Assembly (NCBI GenBank): GCA_014729705.1
Contig: WJJK01000178.1
Location: 1-7,596 of the forward strand
Reading direction: 5' to 3'
Source of the DNA: Candidatus Altarchaeales archaeon
GTDB taxonomy: Archaea; Altiarchaeota; Altiarchaeia; IMC4; SCGC-AAA252-I15
DNA length: 7,596 nt
Notes under the pieces: model-generated
Databases searched by the model: none
What the model was told of the DNA's origin: nothing
The model's input: the letters and a program-made list of their open reading frames with translations, nothing else
In this document: piece after piece, positions 1 through 6,040 of the stretch
How positions within the stretch are numbered: position 1 is the stretch's first letter
Layout: the number at the start of each line of letters is the position of its first letter
Program-made: the position numbers and the translations under genes

Positions 1-1
1 A

Positions 2-682
2 GAGGCTGAAGAATTATTCACAAAATCAGATATACATACGTCTACCGCAGAGACGTGTAGGTGTTCTCGTGACCTGGCTAAGGTTGTAAACTTCGGTATT
101 ATTTACGGAATGTATCCTAAGTCTCTGGGCTTTACTTTGACGAAGGCTAATTGGGATGCGTGTTTGGAAGAGCACGGAGAATGGGATGCTCTTAGAGATA
201 CTGTTGACGAGGATATGGCAAGAGATATTTATGAAGGGTTCTTCCGAAAATACGCAGGGGTGAAGACGTACCAGAAGGCCGTCAGCGAGCGAGCTAAGCT
301 ACAAGGATACATTGAAACTAGACACGGACAGAGAAGGCATCTACCGGACGTATGGTCCTCAGAATGGTTTCTTGTTTCTGCTGCCATGAGACAGGCAGTC
401 AACACGACGATTCAAGGCCACGTTGGCGAGCTGATGCTGCTGTTGATGAATAGGGTTGAGAGAGACCCGATCTTGAGATCCCTCGGTTTCAGACAGTTTA
501 TGCAGGTTCACGATGAGGTTCTAGGAGAGGCACCGAAGCGGAACTCTGAAGAGTGCAAGAGAAGGCTTACATACATATTCCAGAATCCGCAAGAACCTAC
601 GGAGTCGTTCCCATACTCAGGATACAGGGTACCCTTGATTTTCGAGGCGAAGGCCGGAAGTACATGGGGGAGAGTACATTGA
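2..682 (+). CDS. DNA polymerase I (family A), C-terminal 226 residues; 5' end outside window
   Basis: Template-directed DNA synthesis, presumably the phage replicative polymerase. The frame is open from base 2, so the start lies upstream. Fragment residues 10-16 read DIHTSTA, the family A DIHxxTA signature. Motif B follows with R23, K27, F31 and Y35 in the order R-x3-K-x3-F-x3-YG. F31 matches the E. coli Pol I Phe762 position that discriminates against dideoxynucleotides. A fingers/palm stretch contains YIETRHGQRRHLP (about 103-115), and motif C is QVHDE (168-172), with the second catalytic Asp at 171. The extreme C-terminus GSTWGRVH resembles the W-x-x-x-H ending of Pol I enzymes, so the 3' end is natural. 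Motif A with the first catalytic Asp, and any 3'-5' exonuclease domain, lie before the window. The stop overlaps the methyltransferase start by 4 nt. Confidence 0.97.
   Translation, partial: EAEELFTKSDIHTSTAETCRCSRDLAKVVNFGIIYGMYPKSLGFTLTKANWDACLEEHGEWDALRDTVDEDMARDIYEGFFRKYAGVKTYQKAVSERAKLQGYIETRHGQRRHLPDVWSSEWFLVSAAMRQAVNTTIQGHVGELMLLLMNRVERDPILRSLGFRQFMQVHDEVLGEAPKRNSEECKRRLTYIFQNPQEPTESFPYSGYRVPLIFEAKAGSTWGRVH
669..672 (+). promoter_or_regulatory. Shine-Dalgarno site deciding a TTG start
   Basis: GGAG inside a purine run (666-674) lies 6 nt before TTG 679. It favours this start over ATG 664, which lies 5' of the purine run and has only a weak AAGG 10 nt upstream. The site is within the last codons of the polymerase gene, consistent with translational coupling. 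Confidence 0.55.
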
Positions 683-1320
683 TAAACTTTGATCGACATC
701 GTTACGTAACCTCTTCTGAGTATAGGGAGAGCTGGGGCAGAGAGTACCTCAAGAAGAAGGCATTCGATGACCCGCAGAAACTGGTAGTCGGATCTAATGG
801 TTGCGTACCAGATGATACGTGGGTAATGAGCGATAAGGAATATCTGAACATTATAGATAGGGGTGATTGGGAAAGGTACTACAGACCAGGGGTTATTGAC
901 CTCATTTTGGCAGAGCATGTCTTTGAGCATCTTACGAAGGACCAGGCCCACTTGGCTGCCAGGAACTGTTACTTGTTCTTGAAATCAAAAGGGTCAGCTA
1001 TCATATCCGTTCCAGATGGCAACCACCCGGATGAACGCTATATCGATGCGGTAAAGCCAGGTGGTACAGGGCATTCGGCTTATGACCACAAGATGCTATG
1101 GACGTTACAGAAGTTGAGGGCCGTGTTTGAGTACAATGGGTTTCGCGTAAATCCTATTGAGTATTGGGATCACCACTCAAACGAAGGACCAATGTTGCAC
1201 TACGCGGACAATTTTCCGTATAGGAAGTTTCTGACGAGGTCTCTTACTGGTGACGAGAGGGCTCGCAGATATTCGGACGTCAATATGACGTCCCTAATAA
1301 TCCACGCCTGCAAGGAGTAA
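679..1320 (+). CDS. SAM-dependent methyltransferase (class I, type-11-like)
   Basis: Predicted to transfer a methyl group from S-adenosylmethionine; substrate unknown. With the TTG start at 679 the protein has 213 residues. Residues 36-41 (VVGSNG) sit where the glycine-rich SAM motif I is expected. Residues 72-85 (VIDLILAEHVFEHL) are the D-x-I-x-x-x-H-V-x-E-H-L block typical of type-11 methyltransferases. It is followed by ISVPDGNHPD and a DHKMLW segment that I associate with a family of small predicted SAM-dependent methyltransferases. I chose TTG 679 because GGAG at 669-672 lies 6 nt upstream, the same spacing as for the next gene, and because it gives a 4-nt TTGA overlap with the polymerase stop. 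ATG 664 (five residues longer, poor Shine-Dalgarno) is the alternative; the ATG at 553 would overlap the polymerase by 130 nt. No DNA-methylase DPPY/NPPY motif is seen, so DNA modification is not supported. Confidence 0.85.
   Translation: MINFDRHRYVTSSEYRESWGREYLKKKAFDDPQKLVVGSNGCVPDDTWVMSDKEYLNIIDRGDWERYYRPGVIDLILAEHVFEHLTKDQAHLAARNCYLFLKSKGSAIISVPDGNHPDERYIDAVKPGGTGHSAYDHKMLWTLQKLRAVFEYNGFRVNPIEYWDHHSNEGPMLHYADNFPYRKFLTRSLTGDERARRYSDVNMTSLIIHACKE
1275..1293. repeat. 19-bp perfect inverted repeat (8-bp arms, 3-nt centre)
   Basis: GGACGTCA-ATA-TGACGTCC is a perfect inverted repeat in the last codons of the methyltransferase gene, ending 30 nt before the recA-like GTG start. Spacing and symmetry are those of a dimeric repressor operator, and the TGACGTC half-site recurs at 5258-5283. 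It could also be chance within coding sequence; no promoter was recognised next to it. Confidence 0.35.
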
Positions 1321-1323
1321 GTC

Positions 1324-2481
1324 GTGAAAAAGTCGGCAAAGAAGTCTGCGAGCAAGAAGACAGCACCAGAGGAGTACATGTCACCAGAGGCTCTGATGAC
1401 GGCGGTAAACCACGAGTTCGGGGAGAATACTCTTGTCCGAGCATCCGAGGCTGTAGGGCTGATCAAGAAGAGGTTCAGCACAGGCTCTTTTGCTCTTGAT
1501 CTTGTTCTTCACGGGGGAAGCCCGGAAGGAGGAATTGAGATCATCGAAGGAGAACGAACGTCAGGAAAATCTTGGGGACTTATGTCCCGAGCAAGATGCT
1601 TTCTCGATAAGCATGCAGAGGGGGTATTTATCCTCGTTAACGCAGAAGGGACGAACGATCCTGACTTTCTTTCCATGCTCCGTGTGCCTCTTGATAGGAC
1701 GTACATTCTTAGTCCTGATTCAGGGGAGCAGGCTTGGGACGCGGCTGTATTCGTGGCGAAGCGTGCGAAGAAAGTGTATCTAGGTATCGACTCTCTGGAT
1801 GCCATGGTTCCCATGTCAGAGTTATCGGCAGATATGGACCAGTCCTCTGTGGCACTCGCCGCTAGGATGAATAATAAGGGATTCAGAAAGCTGGTAAATG
1901 CCATGCGATCCGACCTATTGTCATCGGATCAGAGGGTGACGGCGTGTTTCATCACCCAGCTTCGGACCAATATCGGTATCATGTTCGGGGATCCGAATAC
2001 GAGTGTCGGAGGAAAAGGCAAGGAGTTTGCGGCGTCACAAATAATACGCATGAAGAGAAAGGCGTATGTTCGCACAGAAGGAGCCAAACTCATTGATAGA
2101 ATTACTTTTGGAATTGTCGTCTCCGCGCATATCCATAAGTCGAAGGGATGCGGTGAGGGCGAGCAGGTCGAGTACACGCTATATAAGGAAAACTACAAAG
2201 GCTTCAAGAGGGGCGAGATAGACAACGTCACTGAACTCGTTCCCTTTCTTCTTCGGTATGAGATAGTCAAGAAGAAAGGCTCGTGGTATACGCTACCGAA
2301 CGAGGACAGAGTGCAGGGCGATGAGGGTTTGGCAGACTATCTTCGCGAGTACAAGGAGATGCTGGACTATTGCCAGGAGGAGGTCAAGGCTGTGTATGCG
2401 CAGCGATATGCACTCCCAGCAGAAGAGACGAAGGAAGAGCCCCAGAAGCGCCGTAGGAGCCGCAGGAGAAAAGCAAGATGA
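1324..2481 (+). CDS. recA: RecA-like recombinase, 385 residues
   Basis: ATP-dependent strand-exchange protein expected to form filaments on ssDNA during phage recombination-dependent replication or repair. Walker A is GERTSGKS (76-83, K82). The catalytic Glu equivalent to E. coli Glu96 is E108 in NAEG. PDSGEQA (131-137) matches the RecA PDTGEQA segment. Walker B is VYLGIDS with D156. The allosteric Gln is Q212 in ITQLR, and loop 2 runs through IGIMFGDPNTSVGGKG (217-232), very like bacterial RecA. EIDNVTEL and SWYTL near 298-323 match the RecA core end. It resembles bacterial RecA more than T4 UvsX. Lysine-rich N-terminal (2-12) and Arg/Lys-rich C-terminal (375-385) tails are unusual, since the E. 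coli RecA tail is acidic. The GTG start has AAGGAG at 1312-1317, 6 nt upstream. The stop overlaps the next gene by 4 nt (ATGA). Confidence 0.97.
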   Translation: MKKSAKKSASKKTAPEEYMSPEALMTAVNHEFGENTLVRASEAVGLIKKRFSTGSFALDLVLHGGSPEGGIEIIEGERTSGKSWGLMSRARCFLDKHAEGVFILVNAEGTNDPDFLSMLRVPLDRTYILSPDSGEQAWDAAVFVAKRAKKVYLGIDSLDAMVPMSELSADMDQSSVALAARMNNKGFRKLVNAMRSDLLSSDQRVTACFITQLRTNIGIMFGDPNTSVGGKGKEFAASQIIRMKRKAYVRTEGAKLIDRITFGIVVSAHIHKSKGCGEGEQVEYTLYKENYKGFKRGEIDNVTELVPFLLRYEIVKKKGSWYTLPNEDRVQGDEGLADYLREYKEMLDYCQEEVKAVYAQRYALPAEETKEEPQKRRRSRRRKAR

Positions 2482-2819
2482 GCCGCGACCTGCGTAACCC
2501 ATTTTACCGACGACTTCGCAGCAAACGACAGGAGCGAGCTACCGCTAGAGACACAGGAGGCCGTGTGCAGCCAGGATCCGGGTCTGTTCCGGTGAAAGGG
2601 TTACGTGAGGACACAAAATCAAGGCATACGCTGGTTCAGTGTAAGCTCACTGAACGTAAGTCTTTTTCCATAAAGGAGGATGAGTACCGCCTTACAACAG
2701 AGAGAGCCTTAGAAATGGGAAAGATGCCCTGCTGGAGAGTACAATTCAAGAAGGCAGATGTTGCAGTTATACGTTGGGATGACTACGTTCAACTTTTAGA
2801 GGACGCGGGAATGATATGA
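2478..2819 (+). CDS. Small PD-(D/E)XK protein, Holliday-junction-resolvase-like
   Basis: 113 residues starting in a 4-nt ATGA overlap with the recombinase stop, with AGGAG 9 nt upstream. The pattern resembles small phage Hjc-type resolvases: a basic N-terminus with E19, then GGRVQPGSGS (27-36), an acidic D45, a beta strand TLVQCK (51-56), then KSFSIK and a helix ending in GKMPCWRVQF (81-90). The metal-binding motif would be D45...Q54-x-K56, with Gln replacing the usual Glu; Q-x-K variants exist in the restriction-endonuclease-like superfamily (for example Mrr). Its position directly after a RecA homologue fits a branch-cleaving nuclease that resolves strand-exchange products. The fold assignment comes from motif recognition only; the D-to-Q spacing (9) is shorter than in archaeal Hjc, so a non-resolvase nuclease is possible. 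Confidence 0.6.
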   Translation: MSRDLRNPFYRRLRSKRQERATARDTGGRVQPGSGSVPVKGLREDTKSRHTLVQCKLTERKSFSIKEDEYRLTTERALEMGKMPCWRVQFKKADVAVIRWDDYVQLLEDAGMI

Positions 2820-3187
2820 GAAGATTTGTCGATGTAAGGAATGGTATAGAGTTTGAGAGCCCGTGGTTCTATGAACAGGGTACAAAATTTGGGTTTCTCA
2901 TGACAACTGACGAAGGGAAGAAGTTTGTTGTATGCCATAGGAGGAGACTCCATAAATTTAGTAAGGAGTACGGGTTCTATTCTCCGGCTTACTTTATAGC
3001 AAATAAGGCTAGGTTATTGTTTGAGGTAAATACCAAGAAAGGTTACGTTCACTATATATTCGACCCAGCTAAAGGCACACGGATGATACTTACTTATCCG
3101 CATGTGTTCCTGAGCATTAACCGTATGGAGATAGAATCTCCTGCAACCCATATCAAAAGGATACGAAATGCCAATCGATCAGACTGA
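2816..3187 (+). CDS. Hypothetical protein, 123 residues
   Basis: Not recognised. It begins in an ATGA overlap with the resolvase-like gene (GGGA at 2807-2810) and overlaps the next gene by 20 nt, so it is part of the same translationally coupled string. The protein is rich in aromatic and basic residues with alternating beta-strand-like segments (KFGFLMTTDEGKKFVVCHRR, residues 24-43) and no signal peptide, membrane segment or metal-binding Cys/His set. The C-terminus (HIKRIRNANRSD) is basic. Its codon use is like that of its neighbours. A DNA- or RNA-associated accessory role is possible from charge and position, but no function is assigned. Confidence 0.7.
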   Translation: MRRFVDVRNGIEFESPWFYEQGTKFGFLMTTDEGKKFVVCHRRRLHKFSKEYGFYSPAYFIANKARLLFEVNTKKGYVHYIFDPAKGTRMILTYPHVFLSINRMEIESPATHIKRIRNANRSD

Positions 3188-3362
3188 GTTATTCAAGAAA
3201 ATGCTGGAAAAGGATGAAGACAAGGAGTTTTATATCACTATAGTTGCAACTTCGGGCATAAGAAACATCGTATGGGCTGGAGTTCTCGCCCGTATTTGCA
3301 TGCTGTTTGACGCCTTGGGAATAAGCGAGTTGTTTCACGCCGAACTTCACGAGAAGAAATGA
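3168..3362 (+). CDS. Hypothetical small protein, 64 residues
   Basis: Not recognised. The start is supported by AAAAGGA at 3155-3161, exactly 6 nt before ATG 3168, inside the end of the preceding gene. It has a charged N-terminal helix (DQTELFKKMLEKDEDKE, 4-20) followed by a hydrophobic segment (about 22-50) interrupted by Arg32 and Arg42, which argues against a membrane span and for a small globular domain. The stop overlaps the RNase HII-like gene by 4 nt. No function is assigned. Confidence 0.65.
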   Translation: MPIDQTELFKKMLEKDEDKEFYITIVATSGIRNIVWAGVLARICMLFDALGISELFHAELHEKK

Positions 3363-3985
3363 TTATCATAGGCGCAGATGAAAACGGTTGGGGACCTATT
3401 GCTGGCCCTCTAGTTGTCACCGCAGCAGTCGGTGACGTAAACGCTATTACATGTAGAGACTCAAAGAAATACCCGAGGAGTCGGATCCATGACGTTGCCA
3501 AGAAGACCAAAGAGGACTGTATTACCTCCGTCTCCCTTACCGCGTCAGCGACCAGGTTGGGTTCCTGCCAACGACGATACGAGGATATACGGCGCGGACT
3601 ATTCTTTAGAGCCATCTACGAGTGCCGCCGCCGTATTGCACCTCGGTACCCGGACACTGTTATCGATGGGAACGATTCATTTGGAATAAGATATGCACAG
3701 GGTCTTCCCCATGCGGATAACAGGATCTCGATAGTAGGAGCGGCTAGTTGCATAGGTAAGTCTACGCAATTAAAATGGATGTTACGTGCTCACCGATTAT
3801 TTCCTGAGTACGGATTCGATCAGCATGCCGGGTACGCTACAAAGCTGCATTGCGCCAGCCTAGTCACGCACGGAATGATCCCCGGAATACACCGGGTATC
3901 TCGCTGCATGAATTGGGCAAGGCGTAGAGGTATAAACCTACGTTTCAACGGAGATCCTTCCTATGACTACTCAGCAGACCTTTGA
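3359..3985 (+). CDS. rnhB: Divergent ribonuclease HII homologue, 208 residues
   Basis: The family cleaves RNA in RNA-DNA hybrids and at ribonucleotides embedded in DNA. Family landmarks are in order: IIGADENGWGPIAGPLVV (3-20) matches the N-terminal DEVGRGPLAGPVV block with acidic residues D7 and E8; DSKK (34-37); IDGN (102-105) with D103; AASCIGKST (128-136) matching AASILAKVT; and FPEYGFDQHAGYATKLH (148-164), then IHRVS (177-181). Length is normal for type 2 RNase H. Two changes are striking. The substrate-reading GRG motif is GWG (10-12), and the fourth catalytic Asp, expected at the R-D of the AKVTRD block, is aligned with Leu138. Activity may therefore be altered or lost, or the protein may belong to an RNase HII-like paralogous group. 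The gene starts in an ATGA overlap and ends 23 nt inside the next gene. Confidence 0.85.
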   Translation: MIIIGADENGWGPIAGPLVVTAAVGDVNAITCRDSKKYPRSRIHDVAKKTKEDCITSVSLTASATRLGSCQRRYEDIRRGLFFRAIYECRRRIAPRYPDTVIDGNDSFGIRYAQGLPHADNRISIVGAASCIGKSTQLKWMLRAHRLFPEYGFDQHAGYATKLHCASLVTHGMIPGIHRVSRCMNWARRRGINLRFNGDPSYDYSADL

Positions 3986-4289
3986 GACTTATGTGGAGGA
4001 TTTTTTATCCGAGTTATCGGATATTCTGACCAAACAGAGGAACAAGAATCACGGCCCTCCTACTCTCAACCACCAATGCGCAGCGTCTCTATGGAACGTG
4101 TACCTCAGCACCAGGAGGAAAGCGGATCAGAACTTCCAATTAACCGAAGCAGACTACAATGCGATGATGATGCTAGCTAAGGTTGCACGAGTCGCTTGTA
4201 ATCCAACGCACAAGGATTCTTGGCAAGATTCCGCAGGATACGCTTGCATAGGTTCCTTTTTTATGGAGATGAACGATGAGTCTTGCTAA
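3963..4289 (+). CDS. DUF6378-like phage protein, 108 residues
   Basis: It resembles a widespread small phage family, which I place as DUF6378 from memory, of unknown function. The diagnostic block is LTEADYNAMMMLAKVAR (60-76) followed by H83-x-D85-S-W87-x-D89-x-A-G-Y (DSWQDSAGYA). An N-terminal helical part leads into HGPPTLNHQCAASLWNVYL, where a conserved Asn/Trp segment is usual. The start at 3963 has GGAG at 3950-3953 (spacing 9) and overlaps the RNase HII homologue by 23 nt; the end overlaps the nuclease gene by 14 nt. The conserved His/Asp/Trp cluster suggests a binding or catalytic site, but none is established here. The context is DNA replication and repair. Confidence 0.72.
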   Translation: MTTQQTFETYVEDFLSELSDILTKQRNKNHGPPTLNHQCAASLWNVYLSTRRKADQNFQLTEADYNAMMMLAKVARVACNPTHKDSWQDSAGYACIGSFFMEMNDESC

Positions 4290-5166
4290 CGCGATTAAAG
4301 GTGCCGAGTCTATCGGAGAGATCACACGAGGATATAATTCGTGGCTTGTAAAAACGGAAAAGGATAATCATTCACACGATGACGGTAGGCTTCATCCTAG
4401 TAGTTTGGGAGGATGCCCTACTTCGGCTGCTTATTCAATGATCGGATTTGCGCAACTATTCAAGCCGCGTATTGACGCTAAGGCTTATAGAATCTTTTCT
4501 GTAGGAACCGCGATCCATCAGATGCTACAAGCACAGTTTTTTCTTTCGGGTATAATTTGCCCAGATCCAGAGGACACTACTGTACCTCATGTTGAGATTC
4601 CGATCAGTATATCATCGCTTGACCTTGTTGGTCATTGCGATGGTATCATTACGGAAAAATTCACTAAGTGGTGCAAGCGTGCTGTTTTGGAGATAAAGTC
4701 TATAAACAGTAACGCCTTCAAGTCACTCAAGGCACCCAAACCGGAACACGTAATCCAAGGTACCGCTTACTATATGGGACTGGTAGAAGCCGGTTTGATC
4801 GACTCGGAAGACAATGAACTGGTGTTTATCTACTATGCGAAGGATACCAGTGAAATTAAGGAATTCCATATTCGTGTAACCCAGAAGAACAAGGATGACG
4901 CCATAAAGAGAGGAAAAGCTATTCATGAACTTATAGGTAAGTATCATGAAGCTGATGAAATACCCGCTCCCTTCTATGACAACCCGAATAAGCCTCCTTG
5001 CCGGTATTGCCAGTGGGCATCCCTGTGCTTCGACACACTCAGACGTAAGGATTTCATAGAAAGGGTCAAGAATGCCAAAACCGAGATCAAGGGCCAGAAA
5101 CCAGCGAAGACACCGCCGAAACGACCCAGGAGAAGAAGACCTCGGATTTCTACTCTCAGGAAGTGA
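4276..5166 (+). CDS. Cas4/RecB-like PD-(D/E)XK nuclease with predicted 4Fe-4S cluster
   Basis: Probable DNA exonuclease that makes single-stranded tails for the RecA-like protein. The RecB-type nuclease core is complete: H81 in TAIHQML, D122 in GHCDG, E139-x-K141 in LEIKS, and Q161-x3-Y165 in QGTAYY. Cys47 (LGGCP) combined with C242-x2-C245-x5-C251 near the C-terminus matches the four-cysteine iron-sulphur arrangement of Cas4 and AddB nucleases. No cas1 or cas2 or CRISPR array is present, so a phage recombination exonuclease is more likely than CRISPR adaptation. GGAG at 4265-4268 is 7 nt before the ATG. After residue 270 the protein becomes a low-complexity Lys/Arg/Pro tail, encoded where the next gene overlaps by 95 nt. 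That tail may be a real DNA-binding extension or a frameshift product. Confidence 0.9.
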   Translation: MSLANAIKGAESIGEITRGYNSWLVKTEKDNHSHDDGRLHPSSLGGCPTSAAYSMIGFAQLFKPRIDAKAYRIFSVGTAIHQMLQAQFFLSGIICPDPEDTTVPHVEIPISISSLDLVGHCDGIITEKFTKWCKRAVLEIKSINSNAFKSLKAPKPEHVIQGTAYYMGLVEAGLIDSEDNELVFIYYAKDTSEIKEFHIRVTQKNKDDAIKRGKAIHELIGKYHEADEIPAPFYDNPNKPPCRYCQWASLCFDTLRRKDFIERVKNAKTEIKGQKPAKTPPKRPRRRRPRISTLRK

Positions 5167-5623
5167 GGAGTCCGAGAGGGCTGTGGTAGCTGGATTTGCT
5201 CGCGCTCGTCAGATATGTGAGCACGAACAACCAGACGAGCCGGGTGGTACTCCGCTGGATGACGTCACGCAGATGACGTCATCGCAGGTTGGTCGATGGT
5301 ATCAGTATTTCAAGGGGATGCTTGCCTATGCTATTGTGGAGGCGGGTGAGGCAGACCTGTTGTACGCAACGGCGAAAAGCAACCATGAGCTTGCCAAGAA
5401 GATTTCTATGGCAAGGCAGTCTGATATATCAGACAAGACGCCTGCGTGGAAAGTGGAGGCTATTATTGCCGATGACCAGAAGTATATGAAGGCCCGCGTG
5501 GAACTCCAGAAGAAACAGGCTTACAAAGAGGCTATGCACGTACAGGTAAAGTCTCTTGAGCACAAGGCTGAGTTATTCAGCCGGGAGATAACCAGACGAG
5601 AGCAGGAGGCAGAACAATCGTGA
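5072..5623 (+). CDS. Charged, mostly helical phage protein, 183 residues
   Basis: No known function recognised. The first 17 residues are Arg-rich and are read from the same DNA as the nuclease's basic tail. The body from about residue 60 is predicted helical with long amphipathic, coiled-coil-like stretches (EAGEADLLYATAKSNHELAK; later KAELFSREITRREQEAE). A C-terminal SRE-(I/L)-(T/S)-RR motif is one I recall from uncharacterised phage proteins found near recombination genes. Start 5072 is supported by AAGGG at 5061-5065, 6 nt upstream; GTG 5183 (146 residues) would remove most of the 95-nt overlap but has worse Shine-Dalgarno spacing. The stop overlaps the next gene by 4 nt (GTGA). A structural or ssDNA-associated role is only a guess. 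Confidence 0.75.
   Translation: MPKPRSRARNQRRHRRNDPGEEDLGFLLSGSEESERAVVAGFARARQICEHEQPDEPGGTPLDDVTQMTSSQVGRWYQYFKGMLAYAIVEAGEADLLYATAKSNHELAKKISMARQSDISDKTPAWKVEAIIADDQKYMKARVELQKKQAYKEAMHVQVKSLEHKAELFSREITRREQEAEQS
5258..5283. repeat. Tandem 10-bp palindromic repeat (GATGACGTCA twice, 14-bp period)
   Basis: GATGACGTCA occurs at 5258-5267 and 5272-5281; each copy contains the 8-bp palindrome TGACGTCA, and the second extends to the 12-bp palindrome GATGACGTCATC (5272-5283). It lies inside the coding region of the helical protein. It shares the TGACGTC core with the inverted repeat at 1275-1293, so a protein-binding site is possible; coding coincidence is the alternative. Confidence 0.35.
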
Positions 5624-5799
5624 TCGAAGAGCATAATGGTTGGATAGTTTCGGATACTAAGTGCCGCATTTGCGGCCATGAAATGGTTTCAGTGTACCCT
5701 TCGAGCACACCGGAACCAGAAAATCTCCAGTGCCCCAAGTGCGGAAACATGACTGCGGAACCAATAGAAGAAGAAGAGGAGGAGGATACGTATGAGTGA
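5620..5799 (+). CDS. Zinc-ribbon protein, 59 residues
   Basis: Small gene starting with GTG in a 4-nt overlap with the preceding stop, with a strong AGGAGG at 5604-5609 (spacing 10). The protein has two Cys-x2-Cys knuckles, C15-R-I-C18 (followed by GH) and C38-P-K-C41 (followed by GN), 19 residues apart, the classic zinc-ribbon geometry. It ends in an acidic tail with six consecutive Glu. The GAG/GAA repeat that codes this tail also supplies the GGAGGAGGA ribosome-binding site of the next gene, which overlaps it by 8 nt. Phage zinc ribbons of this size often bind nucleic acid or protein partners; the target is unknown. Confidence 0.75.
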   Translation: MIEEHNGWIVSDTKCRICGHEMVSVYPSSTPEPENLQCPKCGNMTAEPIEEEEEEDTYE

Positions 5800-5992
5800 C
5801 GTAAGCAAGGCGATCCACCCAGTCAACCCGAAGGTGATAGTCGGGAGCAGAACCCTCACTTTCAGATCCAGAAAGACGGGGGAGTTAACCACCGTCATAT
5901 GGGATACTGACGAAAGCATGCTGGAGATACACTCTAGTAACAAACTCACACTCTTTCCAGGAGCGTCGAACTATGTGATAGTCAAGACGTGA
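5792..5992 (+). CDS. Hypothetical protein, 66 residues
   Basis: Not recognised. ATG 5792 has GGAGG at 5781-5785 (spacing 6) and overlaps the zinc-ribbon gene by 8 nt. The protein is probably a small all-beta domain (VIVGSRTLTFRS, ELTTVIWDTD, NYVIVKT) with no cysteine cluster, signal peptide or membrane span. It is the last gene with the base composition and tight overlap of the phage operon. Downstream the layout changes to the cassette array. Confidence 0.7.
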   Translation: MSDVSKAIHPVNPKVIVGSRTLTFRSRKTGELTTVIWDTDESMLEIHSSNKLTLFPGASNYVIVKT

Positions 5993-6040
5993 GACGAGCC
6001 GGACGCATGACCCTGGTGAACGCCAGAAGGGAAGAAGACT
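5993..6040. other. 48-nt junction between phage operon and cassette array
   Basis: This is the first real gap after a long run of overlapping genes. It contains the ribosome-binding site AAGGGA (6027-6032, 8 nt before ATG 6041). An array's left end should show an attI site, an attC, or at least a G-TTRRRY or GWT insertion point. I find no GTT or GAT trinucleotide here and no attC-like pairing. Either the first cassette entered by another route, its boundary has decayed, or the two regions were joined otherwise. Confidence 0.6.

Noticed and set aside
508..951. Minus-strand open frames opposite polymerase, recombinase and attC regions
   Set aside because: They are shadows of strongly supported + strand genes, without recognisable domains or consistent ribosome-binding sites.
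4276..5166. CRISPR-Cas interpretation of the Cas4-like gene
   Set aside because: No repeat-spacer array and no cas1, cas2 or effector gene in the window; recombination genes surround it.
3555..5645. Isolated GTTRRRY matches in the phage region (for example GTTGGGT near 3556, GTTGGAT at 5639)
   Set aside because: A heptamer this degenerate is expected several times by chance in 7.6 kb; none has a paired RYYYAAC and stem at attC distance.
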